Of a DNA stretch of 64,000 nt, positions 54,757 to 64,000 are shown piece by piece. How positions within the stretch are numbered: position 1 is the stretch's first letter; every line of letters starts with the position of its first letter. The stretch is from Gammaproteobacteria bacterium. Lineage in GTDB: Bacteria; Pseudomonadota; Gammaproteobacteria; HTCC5015. The position numbers were made by a program, and so were the translations under genes. The stretch lies in the NCBI GenBank assembly GCA_013817245.1, contig JACDDA010000001.1, positions 532,897-596,896 on the forward strand, given 5' to 3'. Below the pieces are notes generated by a model. The model was not told the DNA's origin. It saw only the letters and a list, made by a program, of their open reading frames with translations, and searched no databases.

Positions 54757-55167
54757 ATGGCTATCGCCGTAACATCATCAAATGCAACTGCCGTATTATG
54801 TCACCATCGTATCTTAGTTGTTGAGGATGACGAAATTGTACGGGCCTTACTGCGTGAATTGTTATCTGCTTTATCGTATGAAGTAGTAGAAGCCAATTGC
54901 GCAACACAAGCGCTGGCTTTATTACAAACTGATACGATCGATTTAATTTTATTAGACAAAGAATTACCCGATGGCGATGGCATCCAACTTTGTCGGCACG
55001 CACGCGAAACTTTAGGCTTATGCATACCAATTATCATGTTAACCGCCAGCACCGAACCAGGCGACATGAGTCGTAGCATGTTAGCAGGGGCAGTTGATTT
55101 CATGCGCAAACCTTTTGTCTCCGACATGTTATTAGCGCGCATTCGTTACGCACTACACATTAATTAA
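54757..55167 (+). CDS. Single-domain receiver protein
   Basis: 136 residues, one CheY-like receiver with no output domain. Acidic patch E23-D25, phospho-acceptor D67 (LILLDKELPDGDG), T96 and K118 (FMRKPF). An Ala/Thr-rich 15-residue N-terminal extension precedes the domain. The ATG at 54751 overlaps the ribosome site; AAGGA fits the ATG at 54757 with five-base spacing. It lies between the divergent OmpR regulator and the convergent MASE1 kinase gene, so it may take phosphate from that kinase or act as a phosphate sink; this is inference from position. Confidence 0.87.
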   Translation: MAIAVTSSNATAVLCHHRILVVEDDEIVRALLRELLSALSYEVVEANCATQALALLQTDTIDLILLDKELPDGDGIQLCRHARETLGLCIPIIMLTASTEPGDMSRSMLAGAVDFMRKPFVSDMLLARIRYALHIN

Positions 55168-55191
55168 TCCTACTTCAATTAATTCTACTTT

Positions 55192-58107
55192 CTACGGCAA
55201 CACTTGCGCATTACCCAACACTCGCTCAATAATCTGCGACAATTTCGACGCGGTTAATGGCTTCATAGCCACTTCAGCAATTCCATAATGCCCCGTCTTA
55301 CCGCTTAATGATTCATCCATGTAACCTGTCAACAAAATAACCGCTTGGCTTGGTCGAATTGCACTGATAACTTCCGCTAATTCTAAGCCCGACATTTTCG
55401 GCATCGAATAATCCGTAATCACCAAATCAAATCCTTCGGGATTCTTTTTAAATATATCAAACGCATCTAAAGCACTATCGCAGACGACGGGGTCATAACC
55501 TAAATCCGCCAACAATTCAGCGGCCAACATGACCAAGGTTTTTTCGTCATCCACAAACAATATCCGCTGCCCGCGACCGGGCTGACGAAATTCTTCTCTT
55601 TGTGTATTTATTGCCGCTGCGCCATAACTAATTGGGAAAAATATTTGGAAGGTTGTGCCTTTGCCCATTTGACTAATGACATTAATCCCGCCTTTGTGAC
55701 TACTGACAATACCATGCACTACCGATAAACCCAGACCCGAACCTTGACCCGCCGCTTTAGTAGTAAAAAATGGATCAAACAAATGATCCATGTGATCGGG
55801 AGCAATGCTACTGCCGGCATCTTTGACGCTGAGTCGCACATAATCACCCGCTGCCAATAACGCAGTTGTCGTTGCCAATTCTTTGTTTAAACTCACTCGT
55901 TGCAAATCAATAATGACGCAACCTGCGCCGCCCATTGCTTGCGCAGCATTCGTACACAAATTAATAATTACTTGATGCAGTTGCGTTGCATCTGCCAACA
56001 CCGAAACATCTTCATGTCCATCATTAAACTGAATTTCAACGGCTTGCGGTAAGGTGGCGCGTAATAATTGCAAGGCTTCTTGCACCACTTCACGCAAGGA
56101 AATTTTAATGCGCTCGCTGACGCCGCCGCGACTAAATGTAAGAATTTGTCCGATCAAATCGCGAGCACGCTGACCCGATTTCACAATGTGATCAAGATAC
56201 AACTGCACTGGGTGATCGTGAGCTAATTTAGTTTTAGATAATTCCGCAAAACCTAAAGTACCAGCCAAAATATTATTAAAATCATGCGCAATGCCACTCG
56301 CGAGTACACCCACCGCCTCTAATTTTTGCAAACGCCGAATTTGGCCTTCTAATAATTCACGCGTTTTTTCTGATTCAATTCTATCGGTAATATTTTCAAC
56401 CAGGCCTAAACCAAACTTGCGCTTACCGGCTGCATCCCCTATTAAACACGCACTAAAATTCCCCCACACTTCACTGCCATTTTTTGCAATATAACGTCGT
56501 TGTACACGCTGCCTTTGAATCACGGCATCATGGAAATGTTCTGACATTAAGGTGATGGTGGCACGTTCATCCGGATGCGAAAACTGCCGGATATTAACGC
56601 CAACAACTGCTTCGCGGTTATAACCCAACATATCGCAAAAGGCTTTATTGGCGGCGACGACATTCAAAGATTTATCAATGATGTACATGCCGATTGGACC
56701 TTCTTCAAACACTTGCCGAAAACGCTCTTCACTTTCTAACAAAGCGTGTTCGGCTAAGCGCTGTTCAGTCACATCAATGGCGGTACCTAATACACCATTA
56801 ATGACGCCTTCTTCATACGCAGATGTTGCATTGATACTTAAAATAACGCGGTGCCCTTTTGCATGCACAAACTCTACTTGCAAATTCGCATGCACAATAT
56901 TGCCGACTAATAATTCACGAATTTGTTGCCGGCCACGCGCTTGATCTTCCGGCACCATAAATTCATCTAAATAATGATCTCGCATTTCAGTGGGCGTATA
57001 ACCCAGCATTACGCCAGCTGCATCACTGACATAAACCAAACGTCCTTGTTGATCGGTTGCCCACAACATTTCATAAGCAGTATCTAACAATTGTCTGAAA
57101 CGATTGGCGAATTTTGAATAAGCAACGCGCGCATCTTTTGTTTCTAATGACAACACGCGAACGAATACGACGGTTAATGTCAACACTAAGAAATAAATTT
57201 GTTGCGCAATTAATTGGCCATAAACAGAGTCACCTAACTTTTGAAAAGGTGACATTTCAAAACGCACAGCTGCAACACAAATTATAAGAGTGCAAAGCAA
57301 CAAAGTATTAACGTAGACCGCGCGGAAACGCATGGCCGCCCAAATAAATAAAGGATAAACCACAAAAGGCAATAACGCTAAAAATTCAGTCGGCGATTTG
57401 TGATGTACGATCAATACATAAATATCTATTACAACAATTAATACACCTAACAATACTGCTTCTAACCAATACCACCATGTTTGTTTACGCCAACTACTCC
57501 AATCCAATACATAAGCGCCAATGACTAAAGGTGTAACGCTCAGCACGCCCAATAAACCTGACAACCACCACAACTGCCACACCGCGAAAAATGTAGCGTC
57601 ATTATTAGGATAAAAAGATGTTTTGATAAACGCGCCTATAAAAGCGCCAATTGGAATCGTTACGCCCGCAACTATAAATAACCCTAACAAAAATCCTTTA
57701 GCATCAATATGCGGTAAACGATACGCCACCCAACGTTGAATACAAAAAGCAGCGACCGCCGCTTCAAAAATAGTGATGGCACTAAAGCCTACCGAAACTA
57801 TAAACGAAATGGCGTGCGTACCTTGTGGATTAAAACCAGTATGCGCACCAAAACGCCACCAATTACCCACTAATAATTCAGCGCAAAACATACCGACTAA
57901 AATCGCTAACCACCAACGCTGTCGCGCAATAATCAACACGCCCAACAACAAACCTAATGGCGGCCAAAACGGTGAAGGATAAGCAAGATAAGGCTTTAAC
58001 CAGAGACTGAATAATAATAGGGTGGCATGTGATAGGGCGTACGCTAACAACACGCCAACGTGGCGCGTCCAATGAATGGTACGAATCGCGGATAATACGA
58101 CAACCAC
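55192..58107 (-). CDS. MASE1 membrane hybrid histidine kinase
   Basis: About 971 residues. The N-terminal 330 carry about eight transmembrane helices of the MASE1 type (FWPPLGLLLGVLI; GVLSVTPLVIGAYVL). Two PAS modules follow (about 338-455 and 462-585), then HisKA (ASGIAHDFNNIL), HATPase_c (N-box NLCTNAAQAM; G2 GSGLGLSVV) and a C-terminal receiver with the conserved Asp in LVITDYSMPKMSG. The G1 box reads DAGSSI, lacking the second glycine of the usual DxGxG. A TTG at 58134 starts the longest frame, but AGGG lies eight bases before a GTG at 58107. The likely partner is the receiver or OmpR regulator next door. Confidence 0.9.
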   Translation of the reverse strand: MVVVLSAIRTIHWTRHVGVLLAYALSHATLLLFSLWLKPYLAYPSPFWPPLGLLLGVLIIARQRWWLAILVGMFCAELLVGNWWRFGAHTGFNPQGTHAISFIVSVGFSAITIFEAAVAAFCIQRWVAYRLPHIDAKGFLLGLFIVAGVTIPIGAFIGAFIKTSFYPNNDATFFAVWQLWWLSGLLGVLSVTPLVIGAYVLDWSSWRKQTWWYWLEAVLLGVLIVVIDIYVLIVHHKSPTEFLALLPFVVYPLFIWAAMRFRAVYVNTLLLCTLIICVAAVRFEMSPFQKLGDSVYGQLIAQQIYFLVLTLTVVFVRVLSLETKDARVAYSKFANRFRQLLDTAYEMLWATDQQGRLVYVSDAAGVMLGYTPTEMRDHYLDEFMVPEDQARGRQQIRELLVGNIVHANLQVEFVHAKGHRVILSINATSAYEEGVINGVLGTAIDVTEQRLAEHALLESEERFRQVFEEGPIGMYIIDKSLNVVAANKAFCDMLGYNREAVVGVNIRQFSHPDERATITLMSEHFHDAVIQRQRVQRRYIAKNGSEVWGNFSACLIGDAAGKRKFGLGLVENITDRIESEKTRELLEGQIRRLQKLEAVGVLASGIAHDFNNILAGTLGFAELSKTKLAHDHPVQLYLDHIVKSGQRARDLIGQILTFSRGGVSERIKISLREVVQEALQLLRATLPQAVEIQFNDGHEDVSVLADATQLHQVIINLCTNAAQAMGGAGCVIIDLQRVSLNKELATTTALLAAGDYVRLSVKDAGSSIAPDHMDHLFDPFFTTKAAGQGSGLGLSVVHGIVSSHKGGINVISQMGKGTTFQIFFPISYGAAAINTQREEFRQPGRGQRILFVDDEKTLVMLAAELLADLGYDPVVCDSALDAFDIFKKNPEGFDLVITDYSMPKMSGLELAEVISAIRPSQAVILLTGYMDESLSGKTGHYGIAEVAMKPLTASKLSQIIERVLGNAQVLP

Positions 58108-58273
58108 CCAAGCATCCCTGTTGCGATAGCGCAAAAATTAACAATAACGAGCGTAACTTAGCCCTAGAAAAGCTGCAAATTTACTCACAAAATAAAACCA
58201 CTTAGCATTACCTAAGGGTTAAAACGGCAAGATAATCGGCGCATACAATGACTACGTTTTAATAGATAACGTG

Positions 58274-59203
58274 TTAATCGCGCTTAGGCCCGCCCGCCCA
58301 ATCAGGTATTACCGGCAATGCAACATGTGATTCTGGCTGCCAATAAACACGATAATCTTCAATAAATTGTTTTAACAAAATAGGCTCCCGACCTAATTGT
58401 TTTTGTACTACATCAGTCAAATGTTCAGCTTTACCAAAACGAATAATGCTGTAAAACAAACACATGAATGCAACCACATCCCAAGGAATGCGTCTACGCA
58501 GCATGCGATAAATAAATCGTGGCAAAGAAGGATTGCTATATTTAATAGTCCGGCCGCTTACTTGCGAAATCACTGCGGCTATTTCTTGAAAATTTTTCTG
58601 CTCCGTCCCGGTTAACACATAATCTGTGTTTTTATGTGCTGCCGGATTCGTTAATACCGCAGCGGTAAATGCCGCTACATCACGCGCATCTATCAACGCA
58701 GTAACGCCGTCGCCTGCGGGAATAAACAACTCGTTATAAACAGCTATATCATAATCATGCGTGGTGATATTACGACACAAGTTTTGCATGTAATAACAAG
58801 GACGTAAAATAGTGTAGTCAACTCCCAACGATTTTAAATGTTGCTCAACCGGATGATGCGGGACAAATTTCTTATCTTTAGCGCCTCCAACAGAAACAAA
58901 CACAATATGTTTACAACCGGCTTGTTTCGCCGCATCCATAAACGGCTTCATCCGCGTTTCCGCGGTTTTAGGGCTGGGCAAAGGAAATAACAAATATAAC
59001 GTTTTTATATCGGCCAACACTGCCGGCCAGGTAGCGCGATCATCGTAATCAAACTGCACATAAGGCCCATCTTCGCCACAAAGACGTTTGATTTCTGCGA
59101 CGTCATACGCTGCAATGCGTAACGCACTCACATCTTGTTGTTTTAATAATAGACGTGTTAATTCTACGCCGACGTTGCCGGAGGCTCCGGTAATCACAAT
59201 CAT
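58274..59203 (-). CDS. NmrA-like NAD(P)-binding protein
   Basis: 309 residues. The dinucleotide motif GASGNVG lies at residues 6-12, then LLFPLPSPKTAETRMKPFMDAAKQAGCKHIVFVSVGGA and VDYTILRPCYYMQNL, the NmrA / atypical SDR (SDR_a5) pattern. It lacks the Tyr-x-x-x-Lys catalytic pair of classical SDRs, so it may be a redox sensor or a reductase acting on an unknown substrate. The C-terminal 70 residues (RFIYRMLRRRIPWDVVAFMCLFYSIIRF) are hydrophobic and may rest on a membrane. It is divergent from the GST gene across 137 bases. Confidence 0.85.
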   Translation of the reverse strand: MIVITGASGNVGVELTRLLLKQQDVSALRIAAYDVAEIKRLCGEDGPYVQFDYDDRATWPAVLADIKTLYLLFPLPSPKTAETRMKPFMDAAKQAGCKHIVFVSVGGAKDKKFVPHHPVEQHLKSLGVDYTILRPCYYMQNLCRNITTHDYDIAVYNELFIPAGDGVTALIDARDVAAFTAAVLTNPAAHKNTDYVLTGTEQKNFQEIAAVISQVSGRTIKYSNPSLPRFIYRMLRRRIPWDVVAFMCLFYSIIRFGKAEHLTDVVQKQLGREPILLKQFIEDYRVYWQPESHVALPVIPDWAGGPKRD

Positions 59204-59340
59204 AATAGCTGCTCTTTAAATTAGTCAGATGCTCCAATATTACGCTCATTGTCGATTGAATCTATATGCATTTTATGCGAAAAGGTTCATTAAGCTTCTC
59301 TATCTGACGTCACATTCTTTTTGCTCACGAGTGCGCACCC

Positions 59341-59979
59341 ATGAACATGTCTATCAACACTTCAGGTCTTAACTATTTTCATTCACCCAACACGCGCTCT
59401 ACTGGCGCATTAATTTTGCTAGAAGAACTAGACGCACAATACACACTGCATGTGCTAAATATGAAAGCGGGGGAACAACGACAAGCAGAATATTTAAGTA
59501 TTAACCCAATGGGTAAAGTCCCCGCGATCCTGCACAACGACGTGTTAATCACCGAACAAGTTGCGGTGTTTTTGTATTTGGCAGATCTTTTTCCTCACGC
59601 CGGCATTACACCTGCAATCGGCGAACCTTTGCGTGGTTCATATCTACGTTGGATGGCGTTTTATGGTTCGTGTTTTGAACCCGCATTAATTGATCGCGCA
59701 CAACAACGCGAAGCTGCACCTGCATCGATGTCGCCATATGGTGATTACGACACCATGTTAGCAACACTGACCGATCAACTCGCCAAAGGTGATTATTTAT
59801 TAGGCAATCAATTTACCGCTGCCGATGTGTTATGGGGTACGGCACTAACCTGGACAACTCAATTCGGCATTGTGCCTTTAACGCCCCTTATCAAAAACTA
59901 TATTGACCGCATTAATGCCCGGCCTGCGGTTATACGCATTCGCACTAAAGATGCCGAATTAGCCGCAGCACAGACCTGA
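59341..59979 (+). CDS. Glutathione S-transferase family protein
   Basis: 212 residues: a thioredoxin-fold N-terminal domain (1-85) with NPMGKVPAIL and the glutathione-site segment ITEQVAVFLYLAD, then a helical C-terminal domain (YLLGNQFTAADVLWGTAL). The N-terminal SPNTRST places Ser/Thr near the usual catalytic Cys/Ser position of beta- or theta-type bacterial enzymes. Substrate unknown. It lies 41 bases before coaBC but is probably a separate unit; the divergent neighbour is NmrA-like. Confidence 0.87.
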   Translation: MNMSINTSGLNYFHSPNTRSTGALILLEELDAQYTLHVLNMKAGEQRQAEYLSINPMGKVPAILHNDVLITEQVAVFLYLADLFPHAGITPAIGEPLRGSYLRWMAFYGSCFEPALIDRAQQREAAPASMSPYGDYDTMLATLTDQLAKGDYLLGNQFTAADVLWGTALTWTTQFGIVPLTPLIKNYIDRINARPAVIRIRTKDAELAAAQT

Positions 59980-60020
59980 TTAATATCGTTCTACTCACCA
60001 CTGTGCGGTAAACTGCCGCC

Positions 60021-61238
60021 ATGCCGAAATTAGCGGGTCAACGGATATTACTAGGCGTTACAGGCGGCATTGCTGCTTATAAAAGTGCCGATTTAGTCCG
60101 GCGTTTGAAAGAACGAGGCGCAGACGTGCGCGTGGTGATGACGCAAGCAGCGACACAATTTGTCGGGCCACTCACTTTTCAAGCAGTTTCCGGTAATCCT
60201 GTGCACACCGATTTATTAGATCCTGCCGCTGAAGCTGGCATGGGCCATATCGAACTTGCACGTTGGGCGAATCATGTACTCATCGCACCCGCCAGCGCCA
60301 ATTTTATGGGGCAACTGGCCGCCGGTTTTGCACCGGATTTATTGACCACATTATGCTTGGCCACTCACGCACCTATTTCACTCGCGCCTGCGATGAATCA
60401 TGTCATGTGGCAAAGCGCGGCGGTGCAAACTAATCGTGAAATTTTAGAACAACGCGGTGTGGTTTTATTAGGACCCGGCGACGGTGCCCAAGCGTGCGGC
60501 GAAGTCGGTGCGGGTCGTATGTGGGAACCACTCGAGATTATCGCGGCTTTAGAAAATCAGGCGGTTATTAATGGCAGCTTAAGCGCTAAACACATCGTCA
60601 TCACCGCAGGTCCTACGCGTGAAGCCTTAGACCCCGTGCGTTATTTAAGTAACCACAGCTCCGGCAAAATGGGTTTTGCACTCGCGCGTGCCGCACAACG
60701 CGCTGGTGCTAGCGTTACTTTGATCGCCGGCCCCGTGCAATTAGCCACGCCCTTAAATGTAACGCGCATTGATGTGGTTAGCGCAACCGATATGTTACAA
60801 GCTGTTGATAAAACATTATCTACTCTCGACATGCAGCAAACTATTTTCATCGCAGCGGCAGCAGTTGCAGATTATCGCGCTGAAAATATTGCGCAGCAAA
60901 AAACTAAAAAAACGTCCACCTCGTTGACGATAAATTTAATTCCAAATCTCGACATCTTGGCTAATGTTGCTCAGCGTAAGCCTGCGCCGTTCACTGTAGG
61001 TTTCGCCGCTGAAACACAATCGCTTGCAGAATATGCTAAACAAAAACTCATCAACAAGAACATCGACATGATTGCTGCCAATACAGTAGGCGACAATCAA
61101 GGTTTTAATGTTGACACCAACAGTTTGCAGATTTTTTGGGATGGCGGCGAACAGCACTTACCCGAAACTAGCAAAACATTATTAGCCGAACAACTTTTAC
61201 AACTCATGATCACAAGACTGCCACATGCAAAACATTGA
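60021..61238 (+). CDS. coaBC: Bifunctional phosphopantothenoylcysteine decarboxylase/synthetase
   Basis: 405 residues with two domains. CoaC (1-185): flavin fold [34 protein letters not shown]. CoaB (190-405): [25 protein letters not shown] and the FAAETQ / IAANTVG region. It makes 4'-phosphopantetheine precursors for coenzyme A. It overlaps dut by 14 bases in another frame, so the pair is translationally coupled, and the order coaBC-dut-algC is the pseudomonad arrangement. Confidence 0.96.
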   Translation: MPKLAGQRILLGVTGGIAAYKSADLVRRLKERGADVRVVMTQAATQFVGPLTFQAVSGNPVHTDLLDPAAEAGMGHIELARWANHVLIAPASANFMGQLAAGFAPDLLTTLCLATHAPISLAPAMNHVMWQSAAVQTNREILEQRGVVLLGPGDGAQACGEVGAGRMWEPLEIIAALENQAVINGSLSAKHIVITAGPTREALDPVRYLSNHSSGKMGFALARAAQRAGASVTLIAGPVQLATPLNVTRIDVVSATDMLQAVDKTLSTLDMQQTIFIAAAAVADYRAENIAQQKTKKTSTSLTINLIPNLDILANVAQRKPAPFTVGFAAETQSLAEYAKQKLINKNIDMIAANTVGDNQGFNVDTNSLQIFWDGGEQHLPETSKTLLAEQLLQLMITRLPHAKH

Positions 61239-61680
61239 AATTAAAATTTTAGATTCTCGCGTTGGCGATACGCTACCGCTACCCACTCATGCAACGCCAG
61301 GTTCTGCTGGCATGGATTTACGTGCTTGTTTAGATGCACCCTTAATTTTAGAACCTGGTCAAACTGAATTAATCCCAACCGGCATCGCTATTCATATTGC
61401 CGATCCCGGTTTAGCGGCATTAATTTTACCGCGTTCTGGTTTAGGCCATAAAAACGGCATCGTACTTGGCAATTTAGTTGGATTAATTGATTCCGATTAT
61501 CAAGGCCAATTATTTGTTTCGTGCTGGAATCGCGGTCATACCACTTTCACTATGCAGCCCGGTGAACGCATGGCGCAATTAGTGATCGTACCAGTAGTGC
61601 AAGTGCAGTTTACTGTCGTTAGCGAATTCGCTAGCAGTGAACGTGGCACTGGTGGTTTTGGTTCTTCAGGCCGTCAATAA
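61225..61680 (+). CDS. dut: dUTP diphosphatase
   Basis: 151 residues, trimeric dUTPase. All five motifs are present: [24 protein letters not shown] with the catalytic Asp; [10 protein letters not shown]; and the C-terminal [10 protein letters not shown] arm that closes the site. It removes dUTP, supplying dUMP for thymidylate. The ATG lies inside the end of coaBC. Length is as in E. coli. Confidence 0.97.
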   Translation: MQNIEIKILDSRVGDTLPLPTHATPGSAGMDLRACLDAPLILEPGQTELIPTGIAIHIADPGLAALILPRSGLGHKNGIVLGNLVGLIDSDYQGQLFVSCWNRGHTTFTMQPGERMAQLVIVPVVQVQFTVVSEFASSERGTGGFGSSGRQ

Positions 61681-61710
61681 TTTTCATTATTCTTATCGAG
61701 CATTAAATAC

Positions 61711-63084
61711 ATGACTGTAGCTGAACAAATTTTTCGTGCTTACGACATTCGTGGCATTGTAGAAACTGACTTAACGCCCGCAACCGTGCGTTTAATCGGT
61801 CACGCATTTGGCACGCACGCGCAACAAAAAAATTGTACTCGCGTAGTCATCGGTAGAGATGGCCGTTTATCCAGCCCGGAACTCGCGCGTGAATTAGCGG
61901 CGGGTTTACAAGCGGCGGGTTGCGATGTCATTGATATCGGTTTAGTCGCAACGCCTGTTTTATATTTTGCAACGCATCATTTAGAAACCGGCACCGGCAT
62001 CATGATTACCGGTAGTCATAATCCGCCGGAATATAACGGTTTAAAAATGATGTTAGGCGGCAATACCTTACACGGCGAACAGATCACTGCGTTGTATCAC
62101 ACGATTCAAAACAAAACTTTTACCAATGGCAGCGGACAATCTCACGCACAATCAGTAACTGATGCGTACATTGCGCGCATTGTGCAAGACGCACGCATTA
62201 AACGGCCGCTGCGTTTTGCCATTGATTGCGGCAATGGTGCTACTGGTGAAATTGCGCCTGCATTATTTAAAGCCTTGGGACAAAAACCCGTTGAATTATT
62301 TTGTGATATTGATGGCACGTTTCCCAATCATCACCCCGATCCTAGCAAAGAAAAAAACTTGCAAGATTTACGCGCTACCGTTGCAGAACAAAATCTAGAA
62401 CTGGGTTTAGCGTTTGATGGTGACGGCGATCGTTTAGGTGTCGTAGATAGTAACGGCACCATTATCTGGCCAGATCGTCAAATGATTTTATTCGCGCGCG
62501 ATATTTTAGCGCGTCAACCCAACAGTCGAATTATCTACGATGTTAAATGTTCCAAACATTTAAAAGATGCGATTCAAGCGAGCGGTGGTGAAGCCATCAT
62601 GTCACGCACGGGGCATTCTTTAATTAAAGCAAAAATGCAAGAAACTAACGCCGCATTAGCCGGTGAGATGAGTGGACACATTTTCTTTAAAGAACGTTGG
62701 TTTGGTTTTGATGATGGCATGTACACAGCCGTGCGTTTATTAGAAATTCTTTCCCAATCTACACTGAGCCCTGCAGAAATTTTTGCGGCATTGCCCAATA
62801 GCGTTAACACGCCAGAAATTAATTTAAATTTTGCGGAAGGTGAACATTATCGTTTTATCGAAAAATTTCAAAAAACCGCACGCTTTGCGGATGCAGAGAT
62901 GATTACCATTGATGGCGTACGCGCCGAGTTTGTTGATGGTTGGGGTTTGGTTCGCGCTTCTAACACCACACCGTGTTTAGTGTTACGCTTTGAAGCGAAT
63001 ACCAACGCCAGCTTGGAACGTATTAAAAATTTATTTAAAGCTCAAATTCATGCTATCGATTCCAGCTTGCCGTTGGATTTCTAA
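61711..63084 (+). CDS. algC: Phosphomannomutase/phosphoglucomutase (AlgC-type)
   Basis: 457 residues, alpha-D-phosphohexomutase family. The phosphoserine lies in ITGSHNPPEYNG (about residues 97-108), the metal-binding loop is AFDGDGDRLG, the sugar-specificity loop is GEMSGH, and the C-terminal phosphate site is near RASNTTPCLVLRFEAN. It interconverts mannose- and glucose-1/6-phosphates for LPS, and for alginate where present; no alginate genes are visible here. It follows dut by 30 bases. In P. aeruginosa algC is a known ErsA target; the 30 bases before this ATG show no obvious pairing with the C/U-rich loops of the candidate sRNA. Confidence 0.95.
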   Translation: MTVAEQIFRAYDIRGIVETDLTPATVRLIGHAFGTHAQQKNCTRVVIGRDGRLSSPELARELAAGLQAAGCDVIDIGLVATPVLYFATHHLETGTGIMITGSHNPPEYNGLKMMLGGNTLHGEQITALYHTIQNKTFTNGSGQSHAQSVTDAYIARIVQDARIKRPLRFAIDCGNGATGEIAPALFKALGQKPVELFCDIDGTFPNHHPDPSKEKNLQDLRATVAEQNLELGLAFDGDGDRLGVVDSNGTIIWPDRQMILFARDILARQPNSRIIYDVKCSKHLKDAIQASGGEAIMSRTGHSLIKAKMQETNAALAGEMSGHIFFKERWFGFDDGMYTAVRLLEILSQSTLSPAEIFAALPNSVNTPEINLNFAEGEHYRFIEKFQKTARFADAEMITIDGVRAEFVDGWGLVRASNTTPCLVLRFEANTNASLERIKNLFKAQIHAIDSSLPLDF

Positions 63085-63115
63085 ATAATTTTTTTCATCA
63101 CAAGAGGCTACGCGG

Positions 63116-63865
63116 ATGAACATCATGAAATCTTTATCATTAATAAAAGTCGCAAGTTTTGCCGGTGCTTTATTGCTCGCAGCCAGCGTGCACGCCAATG
63201 ACGAAGCATTGCCGCCAGAATTAATACGTGAACTTGGCACAGTACAAATGCAAATAGACCAAGGCAAACGTTTAGAAGCGCGTATCCGGTTATTAGCACT
63301 GTTAGAATCGCCGCTAACTAAAGCCGATGCTGCGCAAGCGACGGTGCTCAACCATTTAGGCAATTTAGCGGTTAAGCAAAATGATAATGCCACGGCATTA
63401 GATTATTTTGCTCAAATTCAAGTGTTGCCCAACGCGCCCGATGCTTTAAAAAATCTTGCGGCGAATATGATTAAACAAATTAACGCCGGTGTTGCGCAAC
63501 AAAACAGTCTCAATATTCCAAAACCACCTGCGCCTAACGTTTTACAAGTACCCGAACATCGAGCGGTAACGCCTAAACCAATTAATCGCGTCGACCCTAT
63601 TTTTCCTGTGACCGCACTCGCACAAGGTGCAAAAGGTGTTGTGAAATTAGGTTTTGATTTAGATCGCGAAGGCAAACCCTATAACATTGTTGTTATTGAA
63701 TCTAAACCAGAAGGCGTTTTTAACAACGCTGCAATTGAAGCCATGAAACAATGGCGTTTTGAACCTCACACACGCGATGGGATCGTTACACCACTCACGA
63801 ATGTGCAATGGCAATTTCAATTTAATTCAGCCACTGAATCTATTCCGGCGCCCATTACAAAATAA
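63116..63865 (+). CDS. Periplasmic protein with TonB C-terminal domain
   Basis: 249 residues: a signal peptide (cut near SVHAND), a helical repeat-like region of about 100 residues (KRLEARIRLLALLES...VLNHLGNLAVKQNDNATALDYFAQI, TPR-like), a Pro-rich linker, and a TonB_C domain (PINRVDPIFPVTALAQGAKGVVKLGFDLDREGKPYNIVVIESKPEG...MKQWRFEPH). It lacks the N-terminal anchor and the Pro-Lys/Glu arm of true TonB, so it is unlikely to energise receptors by itself. A periplasmic or envelope-assembly role is possible. GAGG lies eight bases before the ATG. Neighbour: algC, 31 bases upstream. Confidence 0.85.
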   Translation: MNIMKSLSLIKVASFAGALLLAASVHANDEALPPELIRELGTVQMQIDQGKRLEARIRLLALLESPLTKADAAQATVLNHLGNLAVKQNDNATALDYFAQIQVLPNAPDALKNLAANMIKQINAGVAQQNSLNIPKPPAPNVLQVPEHRAVTPKPINRVDPIFPVTALAQGAKGVVKLGFDLDREGKPYNIVVIESKPEGVFNNAAIEAMKQWRFEPHTRDGIVTPLTNVQWQFQFNSATESIPAPITK

Positions 63866-63904
63866 AGCCGCCAAATAAAACCACAAAACAATCAGAGAAA
63901 AATC

Positions 63905-64000
63905 GTGCGCGCTAAATTATTTTTCACTTTAATGATGGTTCCGGTTTTGAACAGTGGCTTGTTTTTTCGGCTTTAACTTACGCTGCCGACGAAACCATAC
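63905..64000 (+). pseudogene. Start of a secreted protein, apparently frameshifted and cut by the window end
   Basis: From a GTG at 63905 (with GAGA just upstream) the frame reads MRAKLFFTLMMVPVLNSGLFFRL and hits TAA at 63974. If the T6 run at 63962-63967 had seven T, the frame would continue as SALTYAADETI, giving a complete signal peptide with an AxA-type cleavage site. So either a one-base deletion has occurred or the sequence has a homopolymer error. The gene continues past the window. Function unknown. Confidence 0.4.

Overview
The window looks like chromosomal DNA of a gammaproteobacterium of moderate, slightly AT-rich composition (estimated by eye). The case rests on gene content: PdxB, SpeA, UbiJ, UbiK, ComM, Uup, SpoT, cytochromes c4 and c5, a TorF-type porin and OMPLA. 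It also rests on two blocks whose order I know from pseudomonads: dsbA - cytochrome c4 - engB - [gap] - polA - thrB, and coaBC - dut - algC. I would not name an order or genus. I see no transposase, prophage, CRISPR array or defence island; most of the window is housekeeping DNA with repeat-rich gaps.

Layout. 1-1.4 kb: accessory-looking stretch with a partial gene, a palindromic dispersed repeat and two small hypothetical genes. 1.5-7 kb: a receiver/degenerate-GGDEF protein, typA, an active-looking diguanylate cyclase and a small S4-type RNA-binding protein. 7-11.6 kb: REP-like element, then pdxB and speA, with speE divergent (polyamine synthesis from arginine plus a PLP-synthesis gene). 11.6-18.3 kb: glnK-amtB (ammonium), ubiK, comM, a TorF porin and a delta-60 repeat surface protein with a GlyGly-CTERM-like tail. 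18.5-32.7 kb: mixed genes, including a methyltransferase, glnS, a COG0523 GTPase, a VOC protein, cytochrome c5, tRNA-Arg(CCG), a Gcr/SpecR-type membrane protein, pldA, a GNAT enzyme, uup and an AhpD-like protein. 32.8-36.4 kb: a five-PAS hybrid histidine kinase and a DUF192 protein. 36.5-43.9 kb: dsbA, cytochrome c4, engB, a 1.2-kb gap, polA and thrB. 44-53.4 kb: a beta-barrel protein, then one long minus-strand run gmk-rpoZ-spoT-ubiE-ubiJ-ubiB-uvrD. 53.4-58.1 kb: a small HTH protein, an OmpR-type regulator, a lone receiver and a MASE1 hybrid kinase. 58.3-64 kb: an NmrA-like protein, a GST, coaBC-dut-algC, a TonB-C periplasmic protein and the start of a secreted protein that appears frameshifted.

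The most interesting material is non-coding. The engB-polA gap is where enterobacteria carry Spot 42 and Pseudomonas carries ErsA. Here it holds a GC-rich run of four stem-loops ending in a strong intrinsic terminator, preceded by a sigma-E-like GAACTT motif, so I call it a candidate sRNA. The same gap holds copies of a repeat also present near position 230. The central hairpin of that repeat differs between copies but stays perfectly self-complementary, as expected if the structure matters. Among proteins, the receiver/GGDEF protein at 1.5-2.7 kb has lost its catalytic motif but kept an RxxD I-site, so it may be a c-di-GMP receptor.

Several starts were moved from the longest reading frame to a downstream codon with a proper Shine-Dalgarno sequence (amtB, the delta-60 protein, cytochromes c4 and c5, pldA, the AhpD-like gene, polA, thrB, spoT and others); the reasons are given per gene.
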